Positions 1-12,200 of a stretch of 64,000 nt of DNA are shown here, one piece after another (position 1 is the first letter of the stretch; each line of letters opens with the position of its first letter). Source of the DNA: Diadema setosum (taxonomy: Eukaryota; Echinodermata; Echinoidea; Diadematoida; Diadematidae); NCBI GenBank assembly GCA_033980235.1, contig CM067079.1:26616658-26680657 (forward strand), written 5' to 3'. Both the position numbers and the translations under genes were made by a program. The notes beneath the pieces are model-generated. The model was not told the origin of the DNA, did not search any database, and saw only the letters and a program-made list of their open reading frames with translations.

Positions 1-213
1 ATAGCAGTCTATTTATTACCGGTAGTTTCTAACCCAGAATGACTGTAGCTTTTGATATTGATGGTCTTTCTGCTACTTTTCCAGCATATGTGATGGCAGA
101 GAAGTGCATACCATTAAAATCTTGTCACTGGAGTGTGCCGTGTTTGCATGAGTGTCTTGGGTGTAGAAGTTGATATGCAACATTCTGTTTTGTTCTGTAT
201 TTCCTGCCTGCAG
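1..213. other. DNAH2: Intron of DNAH2 (3' end)
   Basis: Non-coding sequence ending in a good acceptor (TTCCTGCCTGCAG at 201-213). No other feature seen. Confidence 0.7.
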
Positions 214-3200
214 TCTGTGCAAGCCCGCAGTGAGAAAATTGGTGAGGAGGAGGTGAGATGTAAACAGATGGCTGACGCTGCCCAGCAGGACTTGGCCGAA
301 GCTCTGCCCGCCCTCGCGGAAGCCGTCAAGGTCAGTCAATGAGGACGGTCATTTGTGGGTTATTAAGGTGCCTCATTCCTTTTGTGAGGCCTCCTTGGTC
401 AGTTTACCCTAACCTGTAATTCTACATAGGCTGGTATCATTCATGATGTGAAATGGTGTAACAGAAAATGGATGTAAAGGCCACCGCACACTACACGATC
501 AGACTGGTCTTAAAGTCTTAAGCCAAGCTGGGTCTTAAGACCAGTCGTACGACCGGACACCGCGCGCGCAGTGCGCACTGAGTGCTTTGCATTTTACTGC
601 ATTGTGAATGGCTGAAAGCCTACGACCAGTCGTAGAAATTCAACATGTCAAATCTCTACGACTGGCTTTAAGACCCAGTCGTACGACTAGAAAATGGCAA
701 GTCTGTGACGTCACACTTCTAGTCTTAAGGTCTTAAGACTGGTGAATCGGGGCAAAATCGTGTAGTGTGCGGCGGGCTTTAGTGACACCCTCTGTGGTAG
801 ACGAGGCATGAGCTTCTCTCTTTCATTGTTAATTTTCTAATAAACCGGAAGTCCCATATCATAACAACTACAGGCCTGATTGACAAATCACCATTCATCA
901 ACGTGGATAAGTGCCCATCATTCAGCATTTTGGGAGTAGCCATGATAAAAACTCATGGGCATTCATACTCAGATTGGACTCAGGTTATATATGCTCCTGA
1001 TTTTTATACCCCCGCCAAACGAAGTTTGAAGGGGGTATATAGGAATCAGCGGACGGTCGGGCGGTCAGGCGGTCGGTCGGGCGGTCGGTCCGTTGCAAAT
1101 CTTGCGTCGCGAGCTACTTCCTCAGTTTTCAACCGATTCCCATAAAACTTGGCACAGATGTGTGCCTTGGGTTGTAGATGTGCAAGACGTATTTTTTGAC
1201 AGTACCCAAAAGTACGTTGCCATGGTAACGGCATATTATGGGCAAAAATGGGTACAAATCTTGCGTCGCGAACTCCTCCCACAGTTTTTGATCAATTTTT
1301 ATGATATTAGGTACAGATGTTCATCTGAATATGTTAATGTGCAAGACACATATTTCCGCAGTGGCAAAAAGTGCGTTACCATGGTAACGGCATGTTATTG
1401 GTAAAATATAGGGCAAAATGCTTCATGGCAAAACTGCTTCATCAGTGTTCTTCCAATTCTCATGGAATTCATATTGAATGTTTGACTTAGGATATAGGTC
1501 AGCATGACACATTTCTTGACAGTGACAAAAAGTATGTTGCCATGGTAACAGCTCACATATTATGAGCCAAAATGATGGAAAATTTTGTGTTGCAAACTAC
1601 TTCCTCAGTTTTTGCCCAATTTCCATGAAACTTGGTACAGATCTGTGCCTTTGGTTGTAGATGTGCAAGACGCATTTTTCGACAGTACCCAAAAATACGT
1701 TGCCATGGTAACGGCATATTAATGGCAGAAGATCATGGAAAGATCTTGCGGATTTAACTACTTTCTCAGTTTTTTGACCAAAGCTTATGAAATGTTGTTT
1801 TGACCAAAGCTTGTGAAATGTTGTTTGGCGGGGGTATAACCAGTCGCTGTAGCGACATTTCTAGTTTATCATGGCTACTTCTGAAACACTGAATAATCAG
1901 TGCTTATTTAAATCAGTGAAGAGTAATTAGTCAATCAGTTGCAACAAAAACAACTCAGTGCAAAAATTCCTGAATTTGAACTGCAGGTCTATGTTCTTTT
2001 ATGCCCTAAACCCTTCTTTGATAATCCTTTTTTTTTCAAAAACTGACAAGATGAATAGCTCTTGTACAATTTCTTCCTGTATCTGTAAATACGATCTGCA
2101 AAGTAAATGCATTTCTTCTTTCTTTCTTTTCTTCACAGGCTCTCGAGGCCCTGAACAAGAAGGACATTGGAGAGATCAAGTCCTATGGCCGTCCTCCTGT
2201 CCTGGTGGAGAAGTGTATGGAGGCCGTCATGATTCTCAAAGGCAATGAACCCACCTGGGCGGAGGCTAAGAGGCAGCTTGGTAAGGCTTTCAATCAATCC
2301 CACAGGATTAGTGTAGATTTTCTGAGACTGGTACCATATTTATGTGATATGTGGCAAACTTGATACAGTCAGATGTGGACACTAAGATGGTATATAGCAC
2401 CAGTCTTATCTTAACTTTGTATTGATCCTTTTCCATTCCATAAGTTGGGCAATGCTGAAATCGTCGGGTGCCCGTGCATAGGCCGCTAACGCAATACTAA
2501 TTGTATTGCGTTAGCGGCCAATACACGGGCACCCGACGAAATGCAGTATGTTTTCAACAGATTTTTTTACATCAAGACAGCAGGTCTAATCCTGACAGAA
2601 ATTTTTTGAGCATTTGAACACATTGTGTTCATATCAATCTTTTTGTTAAGGTAAGAAACCATCTTCTTGTCCAGTTTTTGTGCTGTGAAGATGCCATAAT
2701 AGGAGACTGTTATATTGACCTTGCCTTTCTACTATTTTCTCTTCAAAGTGAATTTTTTGCAAAGGAGTAGATACTAACTAACAGTATACCACTAAGCTCT
2801 GTAAAGTTTTTCTTTATTTGTGACACACACTTTGAGTGTATACTAGATTTGTCTTGTAAACTAAATTTTTGTCTCCCTTTTTTTCGTTTCCACCCACAGG
2901 TAACCAAAACTTCATCAAGGACCTCGTTGAGTTTGACAAGGACAACATGTCGGACAGGGTGTTGAAGCGCATTGGCCAGTACTGCAGCCAGCCTGACTTC
3001 CAGCCGGACATCATCGGCCGCGTGTCGCTGGCCGCCAAGTCGCTGTGCATGTGGGTGAGGGCCATGGAGGTGTACGGCCGCATCTACCGTGTGGTAGAGC
3101 CCAAGAAGCAGAGGCTGCACAACGCTCAGGCCACCCTGGCAGAGAAACAGGCCATCCTAGCAGAGGCCAAGGCCAAGCTCAAAGAGGTATGTCTCCCACG

Positions 3201-6200
3201 GGACCAGTCTTGTTATCCCGTTCAGGACGAGTCCCCGAGTATACTCGAGCAGGTGTCTGTGGGAAATGTGTGTTGTAGCAAAATCAAGCCGTCCTCTACG
3301 GATTATTCAGTGTTTGAACTTGACCATCTCTCTCATTTGGGGATGAAGAAAAAAGTATAAATCTAAGAAGAGGAGAGATGTTCTTAAGATTTCATTCTGG
3401 TAACAGAAACTACCAATTAATTTTATGATCTGTTATGCTGTAAGAGTAATTGAGTAAGGAAGAAATTAAAAACTCATTGGTGAGGGACAGCATATGACAA
3501 GAGTTTTCCAAACAGAAAGTATCATTTTATGTGAAAACAGTTGAGCAAAGCACAACTTTTTTTAAAGTAGTGCTGAATCAGATAAACACAAAGATCAGAA
3601 GCCTATGGTCTTTGCTTATCTGTCCTGAAGCTTTGCCTTGTATAGTTGCCTTATATAAGCTATTATGTGTTTATATAACTGTAACATCAGCTGACTCTAC
3701 AAGGGAAACCTTAAGGTAAACATCCTGAAGGGAATTAGTCCAGTGAGTTTGATGTGTCAGGTACAGTTGATTGTTGCTCCACCAATAATAGGAGATAGGT
3801 TGCATAAACAGTTGTCATATATGGTTGCATCGTCGGTTAACCTTACACCAAGTCCTCCATTAGACTATAACTCGGCTTGGGTTGCTGTGAACCCATGTGC
3901 TAGTAGTCAGACCAGTTGGTTTGATTTAGAAGTGGTTGACTCTCCTCTTCCTTCTCCTCCTCCTCCTCCTCCTCCTTTTCCTCCTCCTCCTCCTTTACCT
4001 CCTCCCCTCCCCCTCCTCCTCCTTTACCTCCTCCTCCTCCTCCTCATCTTCCTCTTCCTTCTCCTCCTCCTCTCCCCCTCCTCCTCCTCTTCCTCTTCCT
4101 CTTCTGACTCCGCCTCCAACTCCGACAACAGGTAACAGATCGGATGGAGAACCTGAAGAAGCAGTACGACGAGAAGCTGGCTGAGAAGGAGGAGCTGAGG
4201 ATCAAGGCAGAGCAGATGGAGATCAAGCTTGACCGTGCCGGCAAGCTGGTGTCCGGTCTGGCCGGAGAGAGGGACAGATGGGAGCTGAATGTCCAGGTAG
4301 AGTTCAGTAGCTTGACCTCATGGGAATCATATTTTGTATATTCGGGGAAATTTTAATGTATACAAAAATATATTATAGTAAAGTCATTTCAAAGTTTTTC
4401 ACCTAGTCAGATATAAAATTGTGGCACCTTATTGATGATTTTTATTACAATTGATATAAATGCTTCAAGTCCCATTCATTCACAACCATGTAGGTGCATT
4501 TAGCATCCACCGTCTCCAGCAGGTTATAATGTAGCGGTAGTAGTGACATTTGATACGCAGTACGAGAAGGATGCAGTACTATGGTTACTTCTTGAGAGGA
4601 TATTGAATCACTGTGTTTACCCGCTACATTTTGTGCATAGCTGTGTCATGCTACTGCCTCTATCCCTCGCTTCGTCTGTCTAATTGTCATCACCATGACT
4701 GTTAACGTTATCTTTCCATCCTGTACCCTGAAGGATCTAGAGGAGAACATGGTATACCTGGTAGGAGACTGTCTGGTGGCTGCTGCCTTCATGTCCTACA
4801 TGGGACCTTTCCTCTCCAATTACAGGGACCACCTGGTCAAGGAGGTGTGGCTGAAAGAGGTAAGATTGACAGCCATGATCAAGCTTGCAAATTGCATTTA
4901 CAATTATGTTTGACTCTTTGTTTCATCATATAATTGTTCTAAGTATAGTAAGAGCGGCATATCGTCGCTGGGGTAGCAAGACTTTGTATCTACAAAATGT
5001 CAAATATTTAGCAGAGCAAACAGACATTGCAGCCAAGCACCGTATCAAATGGAAGAGCCTTTGACATGCCATGGTGGCTTCATTTTTGGAGTAAGACAGC
5101 TAGGATTTGGACAGGATATCACTGAATTGATTATCTGACCATTGATCCAACACAGTAATTATCAGCAAAATTGCAGACACGAGGACTTGTCGCCCCAACG
5201 ATGATATGTAAAGAGAGAGAGAGATATTGATAAAAATATATGATGTATTATATTCACTGTTATAGATTGTGTTGTCATGTCCATCTGGAAAAATGTATGG
5301 GAATTATAAGTGCATGTACAGAGATGGTTCACACATATATGCTGTAAATGTGAAAATATACCCCATTTTCCCCAAATGTTCCACAGGTCAGCAAGCTGGG
5401 TGTTCCATGCAGCCCAGACTTCTCCTTCTCCACCTTCCTGTCCAAACCCACAGTGGTCAGGGACTGGAACATGCAGGGTCTTCCCTCCGACGCCTTCTCC
5501 ACGGAGAATGGGGTCATTGTAACCAGGGGCAACAGGTAAGCTCCTCATCAAAGAAGATGGCAATTACATTCTTCACTTTTAAGCTGTCCTAGTCATCTTC
5601 CAGCCATCACCGAAATGAATAAATAAGACTTGTGACTTTGAATGGAGGTCCCGAATTTACTCTGCTTGATATGTCATTGGGCAGATTTTTTTTTTACCCC
5701 TGATGTCCCTGATGACTGAAGTGTAAAAATCAATATTTTGCTGGGGTAATTGATGACAGGGCCTTCTGGAAGAATAGTGTTAAAACTGAGGAGACTACCT
5801 TGAGTAAATAAGACCATATTATGATGTCATTATACCATTACCATCTTCATGCAAAAGTGGTAGGTTATGAGGTACAAGAGAAGACTCCAATTCACAAGGT
5901 CCACATACTACATTCATAGACATCCACCATCTAGGTACTAGAAATGACAGCAGCACTCTCAACTGATGATGTATATTAATAATGTATTAAACTCAAGGTA
6001 CTGCAGAACCGCTCCCCCCCCCCCCCCTTGACCTCTACTCATGATACACTAAAGCTTACCCCATAACTGCCACTCGTAATGCACTAGAGCTGACCCCATG
6101 ACCCTATTCTCAAGGCACTTGAAACAACCCCAAGACAGCTAATCCCTTTTCCTCTCCCCACAACTACAGGTGGCCACTGATGGTGGACCCTCAGTGCCAG

Positions 6201-9200
6201 GCCATCAAGTGGATCAGGAACATGGAGGGCAAGCGGGGTCTGAAGATCATCGACCTCCAGCAGTCGGACTACCTGCGCACCCTGGAGAATGCCATCCAGT
6301 ACGGCTTCCCGGTCCTCCTCCAGAACGTGCAGGAGGAGCTTGACCCCTCGCTGGCCCCCATCCTCAACAAGTCCATCATCAAGCAAGGTGAGGCAGGGTT
6401 CTTTAATTCCCCCAACACCCAATATGCGCTGCAAAAATAAATGAAAGATGGTGATGGGTGATGACAGCAATTCACCCTCTCAGCAATAACATTTGTTAGT
6501 TGAATTGATTGAAACTTGATGGCAGTCATGAAAGTGATGATGGCATCAACAACCAAGTCGGTGTGACAATCAAGGGGATGACATCCATAGTGACATTTAC
6601 CACAATAACAGCATTGCTGGTTTTCCTGGTAATATCAAAGTAGCAAGAATGATGATGAAGATGATGATGCAGATGGTGATGACGATGGTGACAATGACGA
6701 CGATGATGATGATGGTGGTGGTGGTGATGATGATGATGAAAGTACAAATGATGACGATTCAGTTGTGATTATCGCTGATTCTATTATTTAACAATTCAAT
6801 TGTCAGTCAAGGAAGATGCACATTTAGTTAATTTCACAAAGCTGATTCAGTTTGGTGATGATAGTAATGATGCAGATGATAGTGAAGAAAAGAAATGTAT
6901 TGCTTGTTGTGTACTAGCTCTGTAAATGTGTTACAACAAAATGGTTGTAAACGTCATGACAATGTCCTAGTCAGTGTACTAAGAATGCATCAGCAATGTC
7001 GTGGGGTCAGTGAAATTTCGTCAGACGTTTCTGTGTCATGTGACTTGCAGGAGGGAGACTCATGATCCGTCTGGGCGACAAGGAGCTCGACTACAACCCG
7101 GACTTTAAGTTCTACATCACCACCAAGCTGAGCAACCCGCACTACACGCCTGAGATCTCCACCAAGACCAGCATTGTCAACTTCGCTGTCAAGGAGCAGG
7201 GTCTGGAGGCCCAGCTGCTGGGTATCGTGGTCCGCAAGGAGCGGCCGGAGCTGGAGGAGCAGAAGGACAACCTGGTGATGAACATCGCCGCCGGCAAGAA
7301 GAAGCTGGTGGAACTGGAGGACGAGATCTTGAGGTGAGATGTAGTAATATTGCATGCCATGTTGTTGCATATGATTCTGCTTGTATCAATTAACACAAAC
7401 ATAGTACAGGGATGTAAACTTGCATTCATGCAGTATACTGTTTGTGTCGGCAAGCAAAGTATGTAGTAGAATATAAACAAATTTGAATACAACTACTGTG
7501 AAACTAGTGGAACTGGAGGATGAGATCTTGAGATGAGACGATATACTGTTGGGTTCAGATGTTGCCTGCCGTGTTGTTTCATATATGACTCTGCATGTAT
7601 TCATCAACACAAACGTATGGTTTATCTGACAGGATATAAATTTGGATATGACTAATATGTATGATGAGTTTGGTTGTATTTTTCTTTGTACTTTGTAACT
7701 TTTGCCAGTGTGAATGCTGCCTATACTGTAAATAAACATTTGCTTATGTTGCATTCAAAAGTTGAGGGGCCTTCATGCATTTTATCTTTGAGTTGCATTT
7801 ACTTCAACATTTGTCGTTGAATTCTTTCTATGCGATAGCAAACTTTCATCTCTTTTATTTCAGTTAAGCATCAATAGTGGTTTTAACATCAAAATATTTG
7901 TGAATGCTTGATAACGCTGGTTCAAATTTGTATCTTTTAAACTCATGATATTTGGTAATTTGACTTTCATGCTGCATTTTCCGGATGATTCTATCCCCTT
8001 CCATCAATATAGATTGCTGAACGATGCACAGGGCTCCCTCTTGGATGATGAGCAACTGGTGAACACCCTGCAGTCATCTAAGAAGACCTCTGAGGAGGTC
8101 GGAGAGCAGCTCCAGGTCTCGGAGCAGACCGAGGCTAAGATTGATGCTGCCCGTGAGGTTAGTGTAGACAGGGGTGGTGTTGGTCTAGTGGTTTGGACTA
8201 CATTGCTGGTAATCAGGATGTCCAGGATTCAAGCCCCTGCCATGGTGTCTCAGTGTCCCATACTGAGTGGACCACTACAGTACAGCCTGTAGTATCTACA
8301 AAGGAATATGTTACCTTTTAGGATGTGAATTCATAGTGAAGAATGACCATGAGCACGTTTATGACATTGAATGAGGAATATGCCTTCGCCATCCCCTTAG
8401 CCAGGTAGTGGTACTGAAGATGTCATTAGACTGTCCAAACTAGCAAGGCAAACAGGAAAAGACAAAATGGGTAAAGTCATGCTAGACATCCAGAGGCCAC
8501 ATACAAGACTACCATATCTGACAGTACCACTTGGCTATGACTGCATGACATCTTGCAATAGCAACATTAGATATTTTTGCTCAAGTACATATTACTCTGC
8601 TCAGTTTGTACTGATAAATGCAAGCCACCAGCAGAAACTCATAAATTGTTGTGACTCAGGACAATATCCATAAAATGTCTCATTACTGTGTTTCGCAGAC
8701 GAGAGACAAGTTTCATGAAGTGTGCATTCCTTCTGAATTTGTCCATTTTTGCCAAGATTATAACCGCCTATGACTCCAATATAATAAATAAAAAAGTGCT
8801 CTATTAAATTCTAGAGCAACATGTATATCACAAATGTGATATTTCTTCTTCCATTTTTGTTGTAGGGCTACCGTCCCTGTGCTCAGAGGGCTTCCATTCT
8901 CTTCTTTGTGCTCAACGACATGGGCCGCATTGACCCCATGTATCAGTTTTCACTGGATGCCTACATCGACCTCTTCAACGTGTCCATCGATAAGAGTCAG
9001 AGGAGTCCTCAGCTGGACCAGCGAATCATCAACCTCAACGAGTACCACACCTATGCCGTGTACAGGTGTGTTTGCCCTCCACTTCCCCTCCCCTTCCTCT
9101 TACCCCTCCCCTTCCCTTTATCCCTCCCCTTCCCACAACCCCTCCCCTTCCCCCCTCACCCCTCCTCTTCCTCTTCCCCATCCCCCTTCCCTTCCCCTAA

Positions 9201-12200
9201 CTCCTCCCCCTAACCCCTCCCCTTCCCTTCACTCCTCCCCTTCCCCTCACCCCTGTCCTCAACCCTCCCCCTTCCCCTCACCCCTCAACCCTGGCCCCTG
9301 TCCCTTCCCTTCCTGTTACCCCTCCCCTTCCCATCACACCTCCTTCTCCCCTTCCCATCACCTCACCCCATTTCCTTACCCTCACCTCTCCCCTTTTCCT
9401 AATCCCTTCCCTCTCCCTTCCCCTCAACCATTTCCTCACCAGCGAAATATTTATTTTTACTATATCTGTTGTTTGGTTGTTTTTCTGTCATCCTAGGTTC
9501 ACCTGCCGAGGTTTGTTTGAGAAGCACAAGCTTCTCTTCTCCTTCCAGATGTGCGCCAAGATCCTGGAGGCCGCGGGCAAACTCAACATGGACGAGTACA
9601 ACTTCTTCCTGAGGGGAGGTGTGGTAAGTGTCCTGCCTAGCAACCCTTCATGGCAACCATCTGCATCTAGGTGGAGGTGATGCCATTAATGGTTCCCAGT
9701 GGCTAGCAGATGGCAGAGGGTTCTTTGCAAAATAATTTCTGTAGTTCTTGGATGTTCAGTATGGGAGCAACCCCCCCCCCAAAAAAAAAAAAAAAACAAA
9801 CAAACAAACAAACAAACAAACAAACAGACAGACAAACAAGCTTCTTGATCTGTGGGCAGTGTGAATGCTAGCAACTGAAGCTTTGCAAAGTTTGTCATAT
9901 GACCAGTCCTCTACCTGTTTGCGGAAGGTGCCTCCGAAATGCACGGTCATTGTAATGCGCAAGTCTGCATTGTTACATCACAATCATTATTATAGCTGTC
10001 AGACTGCATACTCTTTCTTTCAGACAGGCACTAGTGAACCAAACTTTGAGAACTTCAAGATTGAGAAGTTTGGCTACTAGTGAGGACGGACAGCCGGTAA
10101 TTGCGAAGACCTCATGATCTTAAACTTCACAATCTTAAACTTCACGATCTTTTGCCAGTGTGACCTTGGCTGATGTGTGTCTAGCAATGCCAGGGTAGTA
10201 ATGCTGGCATGTCCCTCACTGAGGAGAATCCTTGCTGAGATTTGTTCTATCATTTCATTCTATCTGTTACAGGTTCTTGACAGAGAGGAGCAGATGGACA
10301 ACCCATGTTCCCAGTGGCTGGCAGACGCATCATGGGATAACATCACTGAACTTGACAAGTGAGTCTATACCCTACACTAATCTGACAATTTTACTCCAAT
10401 AACAATTTGTGTAGAATTGTTTTCGATGATGACTACCAAAAGAACAAAACAGAGGCAAACATATCTTTACATGAAATTCCAATTCACTCCTCTTAAAAAG
10501 CATTGATCCAGTTTGATCTCACTGAACTCGTTAATCACAGTTGATTGATATCTTGAGAATAATTGACAAGCTGACAAGTACCAACATTCTCTAGGGTATA
10601 GTTCCTACTGATGGTCAACAGCCTCTGTTTAAAATATGTTTTGTTGGAGAAATGATTCTCATGTCATTATTTTTACTACTCATCAAATCATGGTTCACTA
10701 ATGCTCACAGAATCATTCATGAATCAGAATCATTAATGCTAAAGAGCAAAGGGGTATTTAATCCACAATCAGTTTAGATACTAATACAGCAGCTTATTGT
10801 ATACTTGTCTTGTGACATATATATTGCACAAATATATATGAATTAATTTTGATTATATATAGCCCATAAATCGTGTCAAACCTAGTTTATTCCCATCTTT
10901 ACATTGCACAAAGCATGCCATTCTAATGATCATTTAATAAGTTTCATTTTCATTTCAAGTCAGTAGATATGTCAATATCCAAAACAAAAGAGCTCAAAAA
11001 CGTGGAAGAAATATAAATACCAAATATATGAGAAAAATGCTTCTTAGTTTCTTATCTGCAATATGAATGACTAGGCACTTATGTATTTGAGTTTACAAAA
11101 GCAGAATTTCTTAATTCCAATATGTACTTTACATACCTATTAGTGTGGAATATTTTTTGGTGCATTTTGTCTTAAATTGATTAGTATCGATTTTGTACTG
11201 AGATATTTCAAAGTGGTATATATTTTATGTGTTTGTATAAATATTCAATTTATGTGCATTGGTGCATTTTTTTTATTGGCAATCACTTTAATTTGTTTAA
11301 GCAAGTGAAAACATTGTTTCTTTTTTATGTCTGCTTGGCATAACATTTATTTATGCATGGAAACATTTTACATGATATAGCAATGACATAATATTTCTTG
11401 CTACTCAACTACCATGTCTATCTGGCCACCAGGAGGTAAACAGTCACGAGAAATAGAGACAAATCGAAGTGAATCCATTCATTCCACCCTCACGATCATC
11501 AGCTTGCAGTTTACCATGATCATATACACATTTATTTATATATGGGCAATGGCACTGTTCATGATGTTTGTGGGACAGCAGTATTCATGACTGAACAATG
11601 TCATCGGATACATGGGTGGACAGGGGGAACATTTTCATGGCTAGTTTTGTTCAAGATTTTCTTTGCGTCTGAATTTTGCACATCGCACATCAAAAACTCT
11701 GGTTGATAATTTCTGTATTTCACCATATTTTGCTTCAGGTAATAGTCTTTCATTAGCTTGAAAAGGCAGCACAGAGGAATTATTTGATATGTATTAAATT
11801 CAATTTAATCCAATGATTCTCCAGGCCTTTATGTTTTCACATGCATTAAACTGTCGAAAATTTTTCGTCTAATTTGATGCTACTGTCCAGCCCATAAGAG
11901 CTGATTTCAGTTCATGGCCCCTAAAGACAATATGAAAGTGGAAGGCTGCAATGTATTCATCCTAGAGTAAAATCAAATATAGCAGTGTTTTCCGATAAGA
12001 GGAAAGCTGTGGTCAAAAATGTTCCCCCTTTGGTATCCATTTGTGACATTGTTTTCACATTTATGCCAAAGTGGTTAAACCTGTAACCCCACCAGCTCAC
12101 TGGTTACCATGGCTACCGTTTCCCTTTGGCATGTCATCCACCTGTGTGGGGATACAGGGCATTAATCACTGTGGTGAACCCATCTCCTCCTTTTCCCATT

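Larger units (their letters stand above)
214..4296 (+). other. DNAH2: DNAH2 exons 1-4: stalk coiled coils and microtubule-binding tip
   Basis: The exons are 214-330, 2139-2280, 2900-3186 and 4132-4296. The first encodes the ascending coiled coil (CC1: SVQARSEKIGEEEV...). The next two encode the tip region, including FIKDLVEFDKDNMSDRVLKR and SLCMWVRAMEVYGRIYRVVEPKK. The fourth encodes the descending coiled coil (CC2), which is rich in Lys and Glu. Intron phases after exons 1-4 are 0, 1, 0, 0. The acceptor of the exon at 4132 is preceded by an unusually long CTC/CTT polypyrimidine run. Confidence 0.9.
4734..8157 (+). other. DNAH2: DNAH2 exons 5-9: AAA5 and strut
   Basis: The exons are 4734-4859, 5387-5535, 6170-6387, 7051-7333 and 8013-8157. 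They encode AAA5, including the GNRWPLMVDPQ segment where a functional P-loop would have GxxGxGK(T/S); AAA5 is normally non-hydrolytic in dyneins. The strut coiled coil follows (RPELEEQKDNL... to KKTSEEVGEQLQ). A decayed duplicate of the last part of exon 8 and of its donor region lies in the following intron. Confidence 0.9.

Noticed and set aside
3743..4135. 130-codon open frame rich in Pro, Ser and Leu
   Set aside because: It is the polypyrimidine microsatellite before DNAH2 exon 4 read as protein.
6526..6747. Poly-His protein on the minus strand
   Set aside because: Read-through of a GAT/GGT repeat in a dynein intron.
8879..9496. 205-codon open frame overlapping DNAH2 exon 10
   Set aside because: Wrong frame relative to the dynein reading frame; its second half is the C/T minisatellite.
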